Shown here: in pieces, positions 10,418 through 19,359 of the stretch
Layout of the letters: each line of letters starts with the position of its first letter
Position numbering within the stretch: position 1 is the stretch's first letter
Assembly (NCBI GenBank): GCA_900088475.1
Contig: FLMG01002130.1
Coordinates: 1-26,421, forward strand
Reading direction: 5' to 3'
Source: Hyphochytrium catenoides
Taxonomy: Eukaryota; Sar; Hyphochytriomycetes; Hyphochytriales; Hyphochytriaceae
DNA length: 26,421 nt
The notes under the pieces: model-generated
Databases searched by the model: none
Told to the model about the DNA's origin: nothing
The model's input: only the letters and a program-made list of their open reading frames with translations
Made by a program: the position numbers and the translations under genes

Positions 10418-10586
10418 CCTCATCTTCGGACGCTGTTGCTTTAGTTTCTCTTTCTTCAGTTTGTTCAGGAAGAGTGAGAAAGAGAACATCATCATGCATT
10501 GCAATTTTTCCTCATTTTCTGCAGCTGTTGCTTTGTTTTCTCTTTCCTGACAGTGTTGAGGAAGAGTGATAAAGAGAACATCATCG
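10418..10586. repeat. Two-copy 92-bp tandem duplication
   Basis: A segment of about 77 bp at 10418-10494 recurs at 10510-10586 with a 92-bp period. Both copies share ctcat, gctgttgctt, tttctctttc, aggaagagtga and aaagagaacatcatc, with scattered substitutions. On the minus strand each copy can be read as a similar peptide (VLFLTLP then ERETKATAS; VLFITLP then ERENKATAA). The 92-bp period is not a multiple of three, so the two readings are in different frames. That argues against a translated repeat protein. Confidence 0.75.
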
Positions 10587-12311
10587 TCTTCCTCTCCAAC
10601 GGCTCGCCGAAAAGTAACGGTATTGGGAAAGAGAAAGAAAGAGAGAGGAGAGAGGTATAGAGAAAGTAGTAGCGTTGACAGGGAGAAGCCAACAGAGAGA
10701 GGGTTGAACAGAAAAGGGAATCGACGCTGGATTCCCCATCTTGTTGGCAAGCCTCCAACTATTGATAATAGCACTGATTATAAAGCTTCCTCGCTTAATA
10801 TAATCACTTTTGAATGAGCTTGTACATAGCCTAAAAAAACTTTCAGAACGGTGGAGCTCCATTCCTGTCGGAAAGCTTATCTGGCAGGTGCTGTCAACAC
10901 CGGCGGTGGCGCTTAGTGCTTTGAGGAGGAAGGTGATGCCTCTGCCTTTGGCAACCGGCCCAGCCTTTTATCAAAAGGCTTTCAGCACCGTGGTTTCATG
11001 AAGCCAGATCTTTGAGGACCGAAAATGATGCTTTGTAGGGGATCAACCTTACTTATACAAGGATAGGGAACGGTAGTGGGCAAATAAGGTTCTATTCAAC
11101 AAGCGCAAGGCAAGAGGAAGGACTCGTACCCACCAAAGCGGGAGGGAGGAAAGTAGAGGAAGCAAAAATGCCGTGCAGGCTGCAATCATATCCTGTGTCG
11201 TTAGCTGCCCTGACCGCCCGCAGATACAAAGATGTCCTCTCCTTCTTCTCTCGAAAAACAATCTAAACATCATCATCAAAGAGACGTCCCGAGCTGTTGA
11301 GACCCGGACCAGGACCAGCAAGAGCAATCGATACGACACATCAAAGAGAGTAATGCGATAAGAACGATGGAACGGAGGAGGAGCGACGCGGTACAAGTGC
11401 AGCATGATAATGATGAGCCAGGACTTGTCCTGTCATTAGCCATGGAACGACGAGAGGGAGACCAGTTGATAGACAGCTGCTGAGCAAGACTTTCCTGTCA
11501 TCATGAAGAGCACTCTACATAGTCAACATAGGGAGGGAAGAGGAGGAGGAGGGTGAGGAGGAGGGCAGGTGAAGGTCTGTTTGAGGTTCTCTTGCACTTC
11601 TCCTTTTTTGTCCCTTCAGCAGCTTTCCGTTACACGACTGTGATCCCTCACCTTTCCAACCCTCCTTCCCTTGACGGCTAACGGCTAGCGCTTACCCCGT
11701 TCGGTGCTGCTTGTGAGCGATATCAAAGGATATGACAGAGTGTAGACAGCTGTACAGCAACAGCACTAGCCTGACCGTTTCCGGTATCGCTTCTGATCGT
11801 CTGACCATGCTCCTTCCTTGTTGAGATGATGGCCCAGCACTGCTGCTTACAAGGGTTATAATAGGATCCTACTGTTGACTGAGGATGGAGGAGGAGGAGG
11901 AAGGCCTACACTGATGATGGACGGCCGCTAGGTCTTCGATCCTACCTTCTACATCGTATAGAAGTGCAGCACGCAGGCCGGTGTCATGAACGTAGAAGTA
12001 GGCAGCAACAGGGAGAAAGATCGAGCCAGATCCTTTCAGTCAACACTTCTGTGAGCAGGATTCTTAGATTGCTGCACCCTGAGTGATGATAGGACAAGGA
12101 GGAGGAGGATACCTTCTCCAGGGTCGTGCTGGGGTTATGCTACTCCTCGTTCCTCGTCTGGTGTCGTTCGGCGGTTGCGTATCATCGTCATGCAGCAGCA
12201 GCAACAATCAGAGTATCTGATGAGGCCAGAGTTGTTAGCAGAATGAGGATGAGGAGGAGGGATGGAAGAAGGAATTGCTTTGCTGCTCGACAGTAGGGTC
12301 TCTCATCTTCT
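10587..12311. other. Intergenic with trinucleotide tracts
   Basis: This region includes a GA-rich stretch (10625-10680) and several (GGA)n runs near 11540, 11888 and 12100. A (CAG)4 run lies near 12191. I see no supported gene. The open frames on the minus strand at 10388-10862 are Ser/Leu/Phe-rich products of the purine bias. Confidence 0.45.
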
Positions 12312-12343
12312 AAGATATAATAGCAGGAAGATATAATAGCAGG
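12312..12343. repeat. Perfect 16-bp tandem duplication
   Basis: The unit aagatataatagcagg occurs twice head to tail with no mismatch, about 435 bp upstream of the secreted-protein ATG. Perfect identity indicates a recent slippage event. Each copy holds a TATAAT-like core. It is rather far upstream for a core promoter, so any regulatory role is speculative. Confidence 0.8.
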
Positions 12344-12375
12344 AAGGAAGGCTCCGGCTGAGATTGTTTTCATTG

Positions 12376-12777
12376 GTGACCTCTTCTTTCTTGCTCCTTC
12401 GTCCTCCCTCTTTGTCTTGACCCTCTAAAGCCTAGCCTCCTACTCTACTAGTGGCCAGTTTTGAAGTCACCGGGCTTCCCGCCGTCCTCCCTCTCCTTCA
12501 TCCTGCAACAGACTCTTCCGGCCCTCCGCTCCGGTAGCTAGTTCAGTTCCTTCAAGTAGTGGTGCCCATCATCTCCGTCCTTCTCTGTTCTTTGCTCCTT
12601 CACCTGCATCCCATTCTCTAAATTCCCTGCAAGGAGCCACACACAAGAAACTCAGCGTCTCATCACCATCAGAGTGGAGCACAGAGCTATCAACTAGAAA
12701 AAGGGAACCTTCTTCCAAACCTCTAACTCTAAGAAGACAAGTCAGTACTACTACCAAGACAACAAGAACCTCACAAA
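12376..12777 (+). promoter_or_regulatory. Probable promoter/5' UTR of the secreted-protein gene
   Basis: The coding strand is markedly pyrimidine-rich at 12383-12510 (ctcttctttcttgctccttc). Immediately before the gene it changes to A/C-rich leader sequence, ending caagaacctcacaaaATGaag with A at -3. Pyrimidine-rich tracts ahead of a start site are common in fungal promoters. No TATA box is evident. The boundaries are approximate. Confidence 0.4.
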
Positions 12778-14355
12778 ATGAAGATCCCTCTTCTCTATTC
12801 TTCCCCGGCGTTTATCCTTTTGATGTCATCATGCTCTCTCTCTCTCTTCATGCAAGGCGCATCCGCTCAGCTTGGGAAATGCACCTCCAGTGAGGCTGAG
12901 CTCAAAGTGGGTCTTGGCTTGGATAATCAAGGCGACAGGGCACAGGAGGTCCGCTTCGTTCCTGGTGCTTTCAAGCAGCAGAACTCAGTATTTGGCAGGC
13001 AAGAGTCAGCACTCCAGCCAGGCATCGTCGCAAACTTCATATGTGACCGTCTTAATGACGAATGCCAGGCTGACAAAGCAACCGTCTCCAAGTGCCGTTC
13101 AGCTCAAGAAAAGGTTGCTGGTTCGGGCCTGAAGGGTGGTAAGGACCTTTCTGCAGAGGCCACGCAAGCCCTGGCTACCTTGGCGGCGGAGTTCAATGCG
13201 GAAGTGGGCATCGCTGGTAGTCAGTTAACCAAAGGCACGGCATCAGGAAAGCAAGGCCAGCCCACAAATGCAGCAGCAGCACCCACAACTGCTTCGTCAA
13301 CAGCTAAGCAACAGACCCAAAAGAAGCGAGCAGCTCCGAGCACTGCATCTCCCGAAACGGCACAACCATCAACGAAGGAGGCGCAGACAGCGCCAAGTCC
13401 GGGTAAAGGGCAAGGAGGCAACGCGACCGGCAAACAAGCTGGCTCCTCTTCGCCTTCCTCGGCAGACTTTTGCCAGCAACATCCTGAGCTTGCTCTTAAC
13501 GATGGCACTCAGATCCGCACTGGTGCTTGCAGTACGACGGTGCAGGGAGCCATTCCAAAATTTGAAAACATGGTCTCCACGCGGTTGATATCTCCACAGA
13601 ACGGTGAGGACATTGAAGAAGGCCAAAGCTTCAAGATTGCAGTGCAAGTGAGGAACATGCAGCTTGGAACCTTCTTAGACCCGAAAAGGCTCTATTATAC
13701 GCAGCCGCAGATCCTCAATGATCAAGGACTTATCATAGGACATATCCATGTGGTTATGGAAGAGCTTGACGGATTGAAGCTTACAGACCCGACGACGTTC
13801 AAGTTCTTTAAAGGTTTGGATCAGCAGCCAGAGCCAGGCAATATTCTCTCAGTGGAGGTCACAGCAGGGGTCACGGGCGTCGGAGAGCACCGGATCTGTA
13901 GTATCACCGGCTCGACGGCTCATCAGCCTGTTATCATGCCTGTAGCCCAGAGAGGAAGTCAAGACGACTGCATCAGGGTCAACGTTGTTCCCAAGAATAA
14001 GAATAATGGTCAAGCGGCATCTGCAGCGAGCCCTACGTCGTCCAACAGCCAGCGATCGCAGGGCCAGGAGACTAGTCCTACCCGAATCACCACGACGACG
14101 GCTGGCCCTACCACCAAGAAGCAGACTCCTGGGACAGAACGAGCGACTGCTAAGAACCAACCGCAGACGGTGGCGGCTGCAGACGCTAGCGCGGGGAAGC
14201 AGCAGCGTGCCGCCAGCAAGAACGGTGGTCAGAAGCAGCAAAAGAATGCAGGAACTCTGGCCTCTTCGTCTTCCTCTTCTACCACTCTGCCTAACGCAAG
14301 TAATGCTCAGAATGCCAAGAAGCAAACGTTCAGAGGCCAGTCTAGCAACAAGTGA
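12778..14355 (+). CDS. Secreted fungal-type extracellular protein with low-complexity tail
   Basis: This is a 525-aa protein. Residues 1-30 form a signal peptide ending GASA, with predicted cleavage before Q31. Residues 31-155 form a first domain containing QSALQPGIVANFICDRL and paired cysteines (FICDRLNDEC). A K/Q/T/A linker runs from about 155 to 229. The conserved domain at about 230-404 has DFCQQHPELALNDGTQ, CSTTVQGAIP, MVSTRLISPQNG, GHIHVVMEEL (321-330), FKFFKGLD (341-348), HRICSITG and MPVAQRGSQDDCIRV. These motifs match a family of secreted proteins widespread in fungi, sometimes mislabelled 'ribosomal protein s17' in databases. Its biochemical role is not established. The tail at about 405-525 is Ser/Thr/Gln/Ala/Asn-rich and basic, and ends ...QSSNK with no hydrophobic GPI-attachment segment. 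The protein is therefore probably released or wall-bound by charge. The frame is intronless and the start ATG is unambiguous. Confidence 0.94.
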   Translation: MKIPLLYSSPAFILLMSSCSLSLFMQGASAQLGKCTSSEAELKVGLGLDNQGDRAQEVRFVPGAFKQQNSVFGRQESALQPGIVANFICDRLNDECQADKATVSKCRSAQEKVAGSGLKGGKDLSAEATQALATLAAEFNAEVGIAGSQLTKGTASGKQGQPTNAAAAPTTASSTAKQQTQKKRAAPSTASPETAQPSTKEAQTAPSPGKGQGGNATGKQAGSSSPSSADFCQQHPELALNDGTQIRTGACSTTVQGAIPKFENMVSTRLISPQNGEDIEEGQSFKIAVQVRNMQLGTFLDPKRLYYTQPQILNDQGLIIGHIHVVMEELDGLKLTDPTTFKFFKGLDQQPEPGNILSVEVTAGVTGVGEHRICSITGSTAHQPVIMPVAQRGSQDDCIRVNVVPKNKNNGQAASAASPTSSNSQRSQGQETSPTRITTTTAGPTTKKQTPGTERATAKNQPQTVAAADASAGKQQRAASKNGGQKQQKNAGTLASSSSSSTTLPNASNAQNAKKQTFRGQSSNK

Positions 14356-15425
14356 GAGCCCCTCTCTCTTTGTTTCTTGGCCCGTCTTCTTGATCCATGA
14401 GTTCATCAACTCTCTGGCTTGTTAGATCTTTGTCTCTTATAATAATTCACGATAGCAGAAAAAGAACCCTAGCGTCGTTTAAAGTTCCCTTATAATGCAT
14501 GGTGATTGATGATGAAGTAGATACGGGACGCCGTCACTTCTCTTTCCAGGGCCTATCACTCAGTGCTCGGAGTAATTCCTTCGTGCTCCGCTCCTCATCT
14601 ATCAAGCTCGCCGCTCCAGCTTCCACGGCAATCCGTAGGTGTGTCTCTTCGCTTTGTTGTTGGGCTTCCTTTTTGCTGTTCCCACACTCCAGCGAGCATC
14701 CATAGCAACGCTCTTCCTCCTGGCAAAGTGTCCCATCAACGCTCTTCTCCTAGCAGAGCGCTCGTGATTCAACAGCAGGCCTAAGCGAATTTGAGCAACC
14801 TCCCGAAGAACGTGATCATAAGGCAAAGGGCACGCCCTAACACAGCCCTTTGGAATCGACGACAAGGGCAAACAAAAGGCTCTACTTTTACCATGAGAGG
14901 CGGCAAAGACAGCCTTAGCGGGCAGCGGATACACCTATCAAAGACGCGAGACGTTCAAGAGAGTTACGAAGACAAGACGGAGCTTGTCACGCCAGCGTCA
15001 TTTATGTGGCAGTGACCTAGAGAAGCAGTAGCGGAAGACAGTACAAGAATAGGCAGGCGAGAGAAATAGACAGCGCGAGAGAGAAAGAGGCAGAAGAGGC
15101 GAAACAGAGAGAGAGGCTGTGTGCGCAAGCGAGAGAGAGACAGTGAGAGAGAGAGAAAAAGGAAAGACCTTCTTAATCGCTACTTTAGAAGCGGGGCGAG
15201 CCCGCACTAAGAACGCCCAAAGTCAGCCAATACTGGCTGCATCTTCTCCATCATCAGACAGCTAATATCAGCAAGGGCAGCAAACGAATGCTTGATCAAA
15301 GACCTCTCCCAACCTCCTTTCACTCTTTTTCATCCCCTGCTTCTAAGTCAGTCAGCACAGACAAAGAAAGGAGAGATAGAAGAAGAGGTTCAGAGCCCCA
15401 ACCGACGTTAATCTTCTTTGCTTCT
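14356..15425. other. Convergent intergenic region
   Basis: This separates the 3' ends of the secreted-protein gene (+) and the ABCG gene (-). It contains an AT-rich stretch just after the first stop (cttataataattcac, about 14436). Apart from the GA-rich tract at 15056-15163, no gene or transposon signature is seen. Short open frames at 14499-15015 have no recognisable motif. Confidence 0.5.
15056..15163. repeat. Imperfect GA-rich tract
   Basis: About 108 bp of nearly uninterrupted purine on the plus strand consists of imperfect (GA)n, interrupted by gctgtgtgcgcaagc in the middle. It lies about 260 bp beyond the ABCG stop codon, in its 3' flank. Confidence 0.8.
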
Positions 15426-17702
15426 CTATCTTCGGCCGGTATGAAGCTTGTGCACACTGATAACGAATAGAAGTTGGAACCCCAGGCCAAAGGCAAGAAG
15501 GATGATCAGATCTCTAGACACGTCCACGCCCGTCATATCAAAGCGCAGAAGCAGCTCCTGACCCTCAGGCGAGTGAGAGAACTCGTTGTCCATAAAGACT
15601 CTTAGGGCGTACGTATGGAAGGCAATATAATAGACCCAGATCCAGTATCCAGGGATGTTCTCCTTGGTGATCAGATAGCCTTCACACAGCATAAACATCC
15701 CATACAGACCGGCAGCGAGGGCCATTCCGATGATATAGTTTGGCACTAGAGCCCCCACCAGCTGCATGAAGGACTCTGCAGCGATAAGAGAGAGGAACAG
15801 CGTCAAGAGAAAGAGTCCAAACCCATGCATGCCCGCGAGAGGGACGATAAAAGCGGTGCAGACCACGGAGATGAGGAAGACGCCTGGCAGAGAAAGGAAA
15901 AACTTGGCCATCAGATAGGGCAACACATCATACATTCCATTGCCTCTCTCTCTGACGAAGACGGCCCTTTCCTGGATGAAGAAAGGCAGCGCCGCGACGG
16001 ACATGAAGACCATAAAGTTCAGCACGTAGAGCAAGAGCCCTGAGATCTCCAGCTCACTGATGGTAGAAGAGGATGTGTCGATGTACATGGTGCCAATCAT
16101 GAGGGAGAGCATGCCATACATAAACAGCCGCACCCAGAAGATTCCCGGATTCCGAAGATTATCGAGGAAAGTCCGATGACAGAGCACCAGGAACTGATAG
16201 GATCTCGGAGTGGGATACTTTGAGTGGAAAGACGTGGCGTCCACGCCGCTCAGTGTCACATCTTCGTCCTCTATCGCCTTACATAGCCGCCCATAGGCTT
16301 CACTCTTTTCCGCTATCTCGACGAGCACATCCACGTCCGCATGATGAGGAAAGTCAGTGTTGATCAGGCTTAGCGCAAAGTCTGCTGGGTTGGTGTACTG
16401 AGGGCACGGGTAGCCCACTGTGGCCAGGTAGTCCACCAGAGTCTCCGCCCTGCCGAAGAACACTGTCCGGCCCTTGGATAGGAAGAGAACGTCATCGCAG
16501 AGAGACCAGATCTCCGAGGACGGCTGATGAACAGTGCTCACAATGGTATGGCCAAGGGAAGCCAGCATTTTCAGGTGCTTCACGATCTCTAGAGCAGCGG
16601 CTGAGTCCAGGCCGCTTGTCGGCTCGTCCAAGAAGATGAGGCTGGGGCTCTTAATGAGCTCAATGCCGATGCTCAGTCTCCTCTTCTCTCCTCCAGATAG
16701 GCCTTTGAAGAAGATGTCTCCTACCCTGGTATTGGCACAGTCTTCGAGCCCCATGTCCACGATCACCGCTTCCACAATGGCGTCTCTTGTCTCTCGCCTC
16801 TCATGGTGGCTGTCGCAATAGAGTTTGCCTGCAAAGCTTAGCGTTTCTCTGACAGTCAGGACACCTAGAAGAGAAGGCTCTTGGGGGACATAGCAGGATA
16901 TTCGTCGGAACCACTTATCCCGCGGCCGGCCGTTTAGCATAATAGAGCCTGAGAAGCCCCTGCCGCTGTGCGATACATTCAAACGGTCCGCCAAGAGGTC
17001 CAACAGTGTCGTCTTGCCGCAGCCTGAGGGCCCCATGATCATCAGAAAGGACCCTGCAGTTGCTCTGCCGGTCACGTTACTCAGCAACACTCGGCGGCTT
17101 ATCGTGGCAGCTCCTTTACTTTTCTCCACAGAAGAAGAACCTAGCAGCTTCTCACCTCGACGATCCTCGTTGCTGGCCATGGTGAGAGCCTTTGGGCTTC
17201 CTCCCGCAGCCTCGCCTAGTTCAAGGTAGTCACTCTCTCTTTGTACGGACGAGGATGGTCTCGAGGAGGATAGAGGTCCATCTAGAACCTCAGTAACAGG
17301 ACTGTTGCCGTCCTTTAATGTTGTCGTCTTATGCTTTTTCTCTCTCTTCATCGCATTCTCCTTCTTAGTCTTAGGCTTCGCGGTGCTTTGTGGGATATCA
17401 TAGAAGAGACTGCTCCAGGATATGGTGACGGGTCTGATGAGCTTCTTCAGCGCTTCATCGCTGAGAGACGATAGATGACGGTCTGCAGGAGACATCATCC
17501 CAGAGAAAGAACGTTTGATCTCGAGCACCTTCCTCTCTGATTCCTGCTGAGAGATGATGGAGATGGAAGGCATTGTCAGGGGAGCGGATGGCAGGAGAGC
17601 AGACACTGTTGCTGCTTGGGAAGGAGGAGGAGGCCGGGCGAGCACCGGAGGAGCATCACTGCTGCTATCGTGCATCGTGCACACAGGTTCTGTTGACGCC
17701 AT
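15426..17702 (-). CDS. ABCG (White/WBC-type) half-transporter
   Basis: This is a 758-aa half-size ABC exporter in the reverse order (nucleotide-binding domain, then membrane domain) typical of subfamily G. About 190 N-terminal residues are Ser/Pro-rich with a Lys-rich patch (KPKTKKENAMKREKK). The ATPase domain spans about 195-440. It has Walker A GPSGCGKT (224-231), a Q-loop glutamine (Q274, YVPQEP), signature LSGGE (335-339), Walker B LIFLDEP with D359/E360, and an H-loop histidine (H392, VHQPSSEI). All catalytic residues are intact. The membrane domain at about 490-750 has the usual ABC2-type set of helices and contains QERAVFVRERGNGMYDVLPY before a helix. It must dimerise to work, and likely moves lipids, sterols or hydrophobic compounds across the plasma or an internal membrane. 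The substrate cannot be assigned. The ATG (ctcaaATGgcg) is the only sensible start. There are no introns. Confidence 0.97.
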   Translation of the reverse strand: MASTEPVCTMHDSSSDAPPVLARPPPPSQAATVSALLPSAPLTMPSISIISQQESERKVLEIKRSFSGMMSPADRHLSSLSDEALKKLIRPVTISWSSLFYDIPQSTAKPKTKKENAMKREKKHKTTTLKDGNSPVTEVLDGPLSSSRPSSSVQRESDYLELGEAAGGSPKALTMASNEDRRGEKLLGSSSVEKSKGAATISRRVLLSNVTGRATAGSFLMIMGPSGCGKTTLLDLLADRLNVSHSGRGFSGSIMLNGRPRDKWFRRISCYVPQEPSLLGVLTVRETLSFAGKLYCDSHHERRETRDAIVEAVIVDMGLEDCANTRVGDIFFKGLSGGEKRRLSIGIELIKSPSLIFLDEPTSGLDSAAALEIVKHLKMLASLGHTIVSTVHQPSSEIWSLCDDVLFLSKGRTVFFGRAETLVDYLATVGYPCPQYTNPADFALSLINTDFPHHADVDVLVEIAEKSEAYGRLCKAIEDEDVTLSGVDATSFHSKYPTPRSYQFLVLCHRTFLDNLRNPGIFWVRLFMYGMLSLMIGTMYIDTSSSTISELEISGLLLYVLNFMVFMSVAALPFFIQERAVFVRERGNGMYDVLPYLMAKFFLSLPGVFLISVVCTAFIVPLAGMHGFGLFLLTLFLSLIAAESFMQLVGALVPNYIIGMALAAGLYGMFMLCEGYLITKENIPGYWIWVYYIAFHTYALRVFMDNEFSHSPEGQELLLRFDMTGVDVSRDLIILLAFGLGFQLLFVISVHKLHTGRR

Positions 17703-18040
17703 TTGAGCTGTTTTTCTTAGGGAGAGAGTCGATGTTAGAGCGTTCTTTATGCTGTGCTATGAGAGAGCGCTGTGAGCAGCGCCGGGGAGATTGGATTGTG
17801 AGCCTTTGACGCCAGCAGACTTGTGCCCCTCATTGAGTGCCTTTCTCCATGACTCTTGCAGGTGAAGCATGATGATCCGCTCCCTGTCCTGGTATGCAAC
17901 CTCCTCTGCTTCACTTCTCTCTCTCCCACCTGCTGTCGCCCCACTCACTCACTCCCTTATTAGGCTTAAAGGTAAGTGGGGCAGGGTTGTGGCCAGAGTG
18001 CTAGAAAGGTTAACAGTAGGATGCTAGACAGCCGGGACGA
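17703..18040 (-). promoter_or_regulatory. 5' flank of the ABCG gene
   Basis: These 340 bases sit upstream of the minus-strand ABCG start. No clear TATA box is seen. On the coding strand the adjoining sequence beyond 18040 becomes strongly pyrimidine-rich, a feature shared with the region ahead of the secreted-protein gene. Promoter assignment is by position only. Confidence 0.3.
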
Positions 18041-18123
18041 TGGAGAGAGAGAGACAAAGGAGAGGGACAGAGAGAGAGAGTGAGGAAGAGAGGGAAAGAG
18101 AGAGAGAGACGCAGGAAGGAAGG
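18041..18123. repeat. Imperfect GA-rich microsatellite
   Basis: About 80 bp of almost pure purine on the plus strand, made of blocks of (GA)4-6 separated by acaaag, ggaca, tgagga and aggga. It is the first of four GA tracts upstream of the ABCG gene. Confidence 0.85.
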
Positions 18124-18445
18124 TTTGGCAGAGCGGAAGGTCCAAGGAAGACGGATGAAGCCTCAGATAAAAGGCGAGAGTAGAGTAGGAAGGAAGGAAT
18201 AGAACTTGCGGGGGCCACAGAGAGGTAGCGCTGTCCTCCTGCCGATCATCATCCGTCATTTAACAAGGCCAAAAGCATTGACATCACGGGTGGGCGGGCG
18301 GTCGCTGTGGAGCTGGCTTGTCAACCGTGAGGTCCTCATCCTCCCACCTGTCGCTGTCAGAGAGAGAGCCTTGAGAAGAGGAGCAGGAGCGTACGACTAG
18401 ATGTTGAGAAAGGACTGACAAATGAGTAAGCCAGAGACATAAGAG

Positions 18446-18450
<5 letters not shown>

Positions 18451-18483
<33 letters not shown>

Positions 18484-18502
18484 AAGACATAGAGAGAGAG
18501 AG
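18451..18502. repeat. (GA)n microsatellite
   Basis: A perfect (GA)14 run at 18451-18479 is followed by gagaaagacata and a second (GA)5 run. It is the longest perfect microsatellite in the window and likely length-polymorphic. Confidence 0.9.
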
Positions 18503-18770
18503 TTAGAAGTGCGAGGAAGAGTGATGATGAGGCTCTCAAATGGGGGAAGCGAAGAAGAAGAAGAGAACTTGGAGAGAAAGAGTGCAGCAGGACAGAGACA
18601 TTGTTCTTCTCTTCCAGGAGCAAGCGTGATGGCCGACAAGCTTTTATTCGACAATTCACAAGCCCTTTTTATGGCTGATGAGCAGCGTGATGAGTGCTCC
18701 CGCTGGTGCAGAGAGTCCCAACGTGAAACCACAATGGAAAGCAGCGAGAGACGACCCGCCAGCGAGAGAC

Positions 18771-18818
18771 GGAGAGAGAGAGAGAGACGAGAGAGAGAAA
18801 GTGAGAGGGAGAGAGAAT
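18771..18818. repeat. GA-rich microsatellite
   Basis: About 48 bp of imperfect (GA)n lies just before the point where the plus strand changes from purine-rich to pyrimidine-rich. Confidence 0.85.
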
Positions 18819-19332
18819 GATGGCAAGAGCGTGAAGAGGTGCCGAAGAGAGGAGAGTGGAGAGTAATCTTCTCTTGATGACCACCACTCTCTCGCTTCCC
18901 ATCCTAAAGAAGGATGCCAATGACACTTTTTCTTCTCCTTTTCTGCGTGTCGCTGGGTGACTCTTTCTTCTTCTCTCTTCCCCTCGCTGCAAGGCATAGA
19001 GTCTCTCTTTTTCTTGTCAGCTTTTTTCCCCTCCTCCCCCGTCAACCTCCAAGGTGATAAGTCCCAGAGTGTCTCGCCATCTTCTCTCTGACTGAAAGCC
19101 CTGTCGCCTCTCTCTCTGTCCTCCCGTACGTGTTGCGGGTCAATGACATCCGTGAGGAGAGGAAATCATTTCCTCTTTCTCTCCCTTTTCCTCTCTCGCT
19201 TTCTTCGTCTGCTGTGCCTTTGCTCTTCTCAATCGTTACCGCCACCATCAGGTGGCCGTCCTTCTTCTTGACTCAGCATGACTCACCGCTACTCTCGTCC
19301 AGCCGCTTTCTTTCTTAACACGGGACAGGCCA

Positions 19333-19359
19333 AGAAAGAGAGAGAAAGAGAGAGAGAGA
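19333..19359. repeat. GA-rich microsatellite
   Basis: A 27-bp imperfect (GA)n run (aagaaagagagagaaagaga...) lies after the pyrimidine-rich half of the region. Confidence 0.85.

Noticed and set aside
10113-10774. Minus-strand frames reading the 92-bp repeat as a repeated peptide
   Set aside because: The repeat period is not a multiple of three, so the similar peptides fall in different frames. One frame also reads through the telomere-like motif.
13849-14409. 186-codon minus-strand frame
   Set aside because: It is antisense to the well-supported secreted protein. The Arg/Leu-rich content mirrors the low-complexity tail.
18284-19045. Several 100-130-codon minus-strand frames, Ser/Leu-rich
   Set aside because: They are translations of GA/CT microsatellite DNA, not real proteins.
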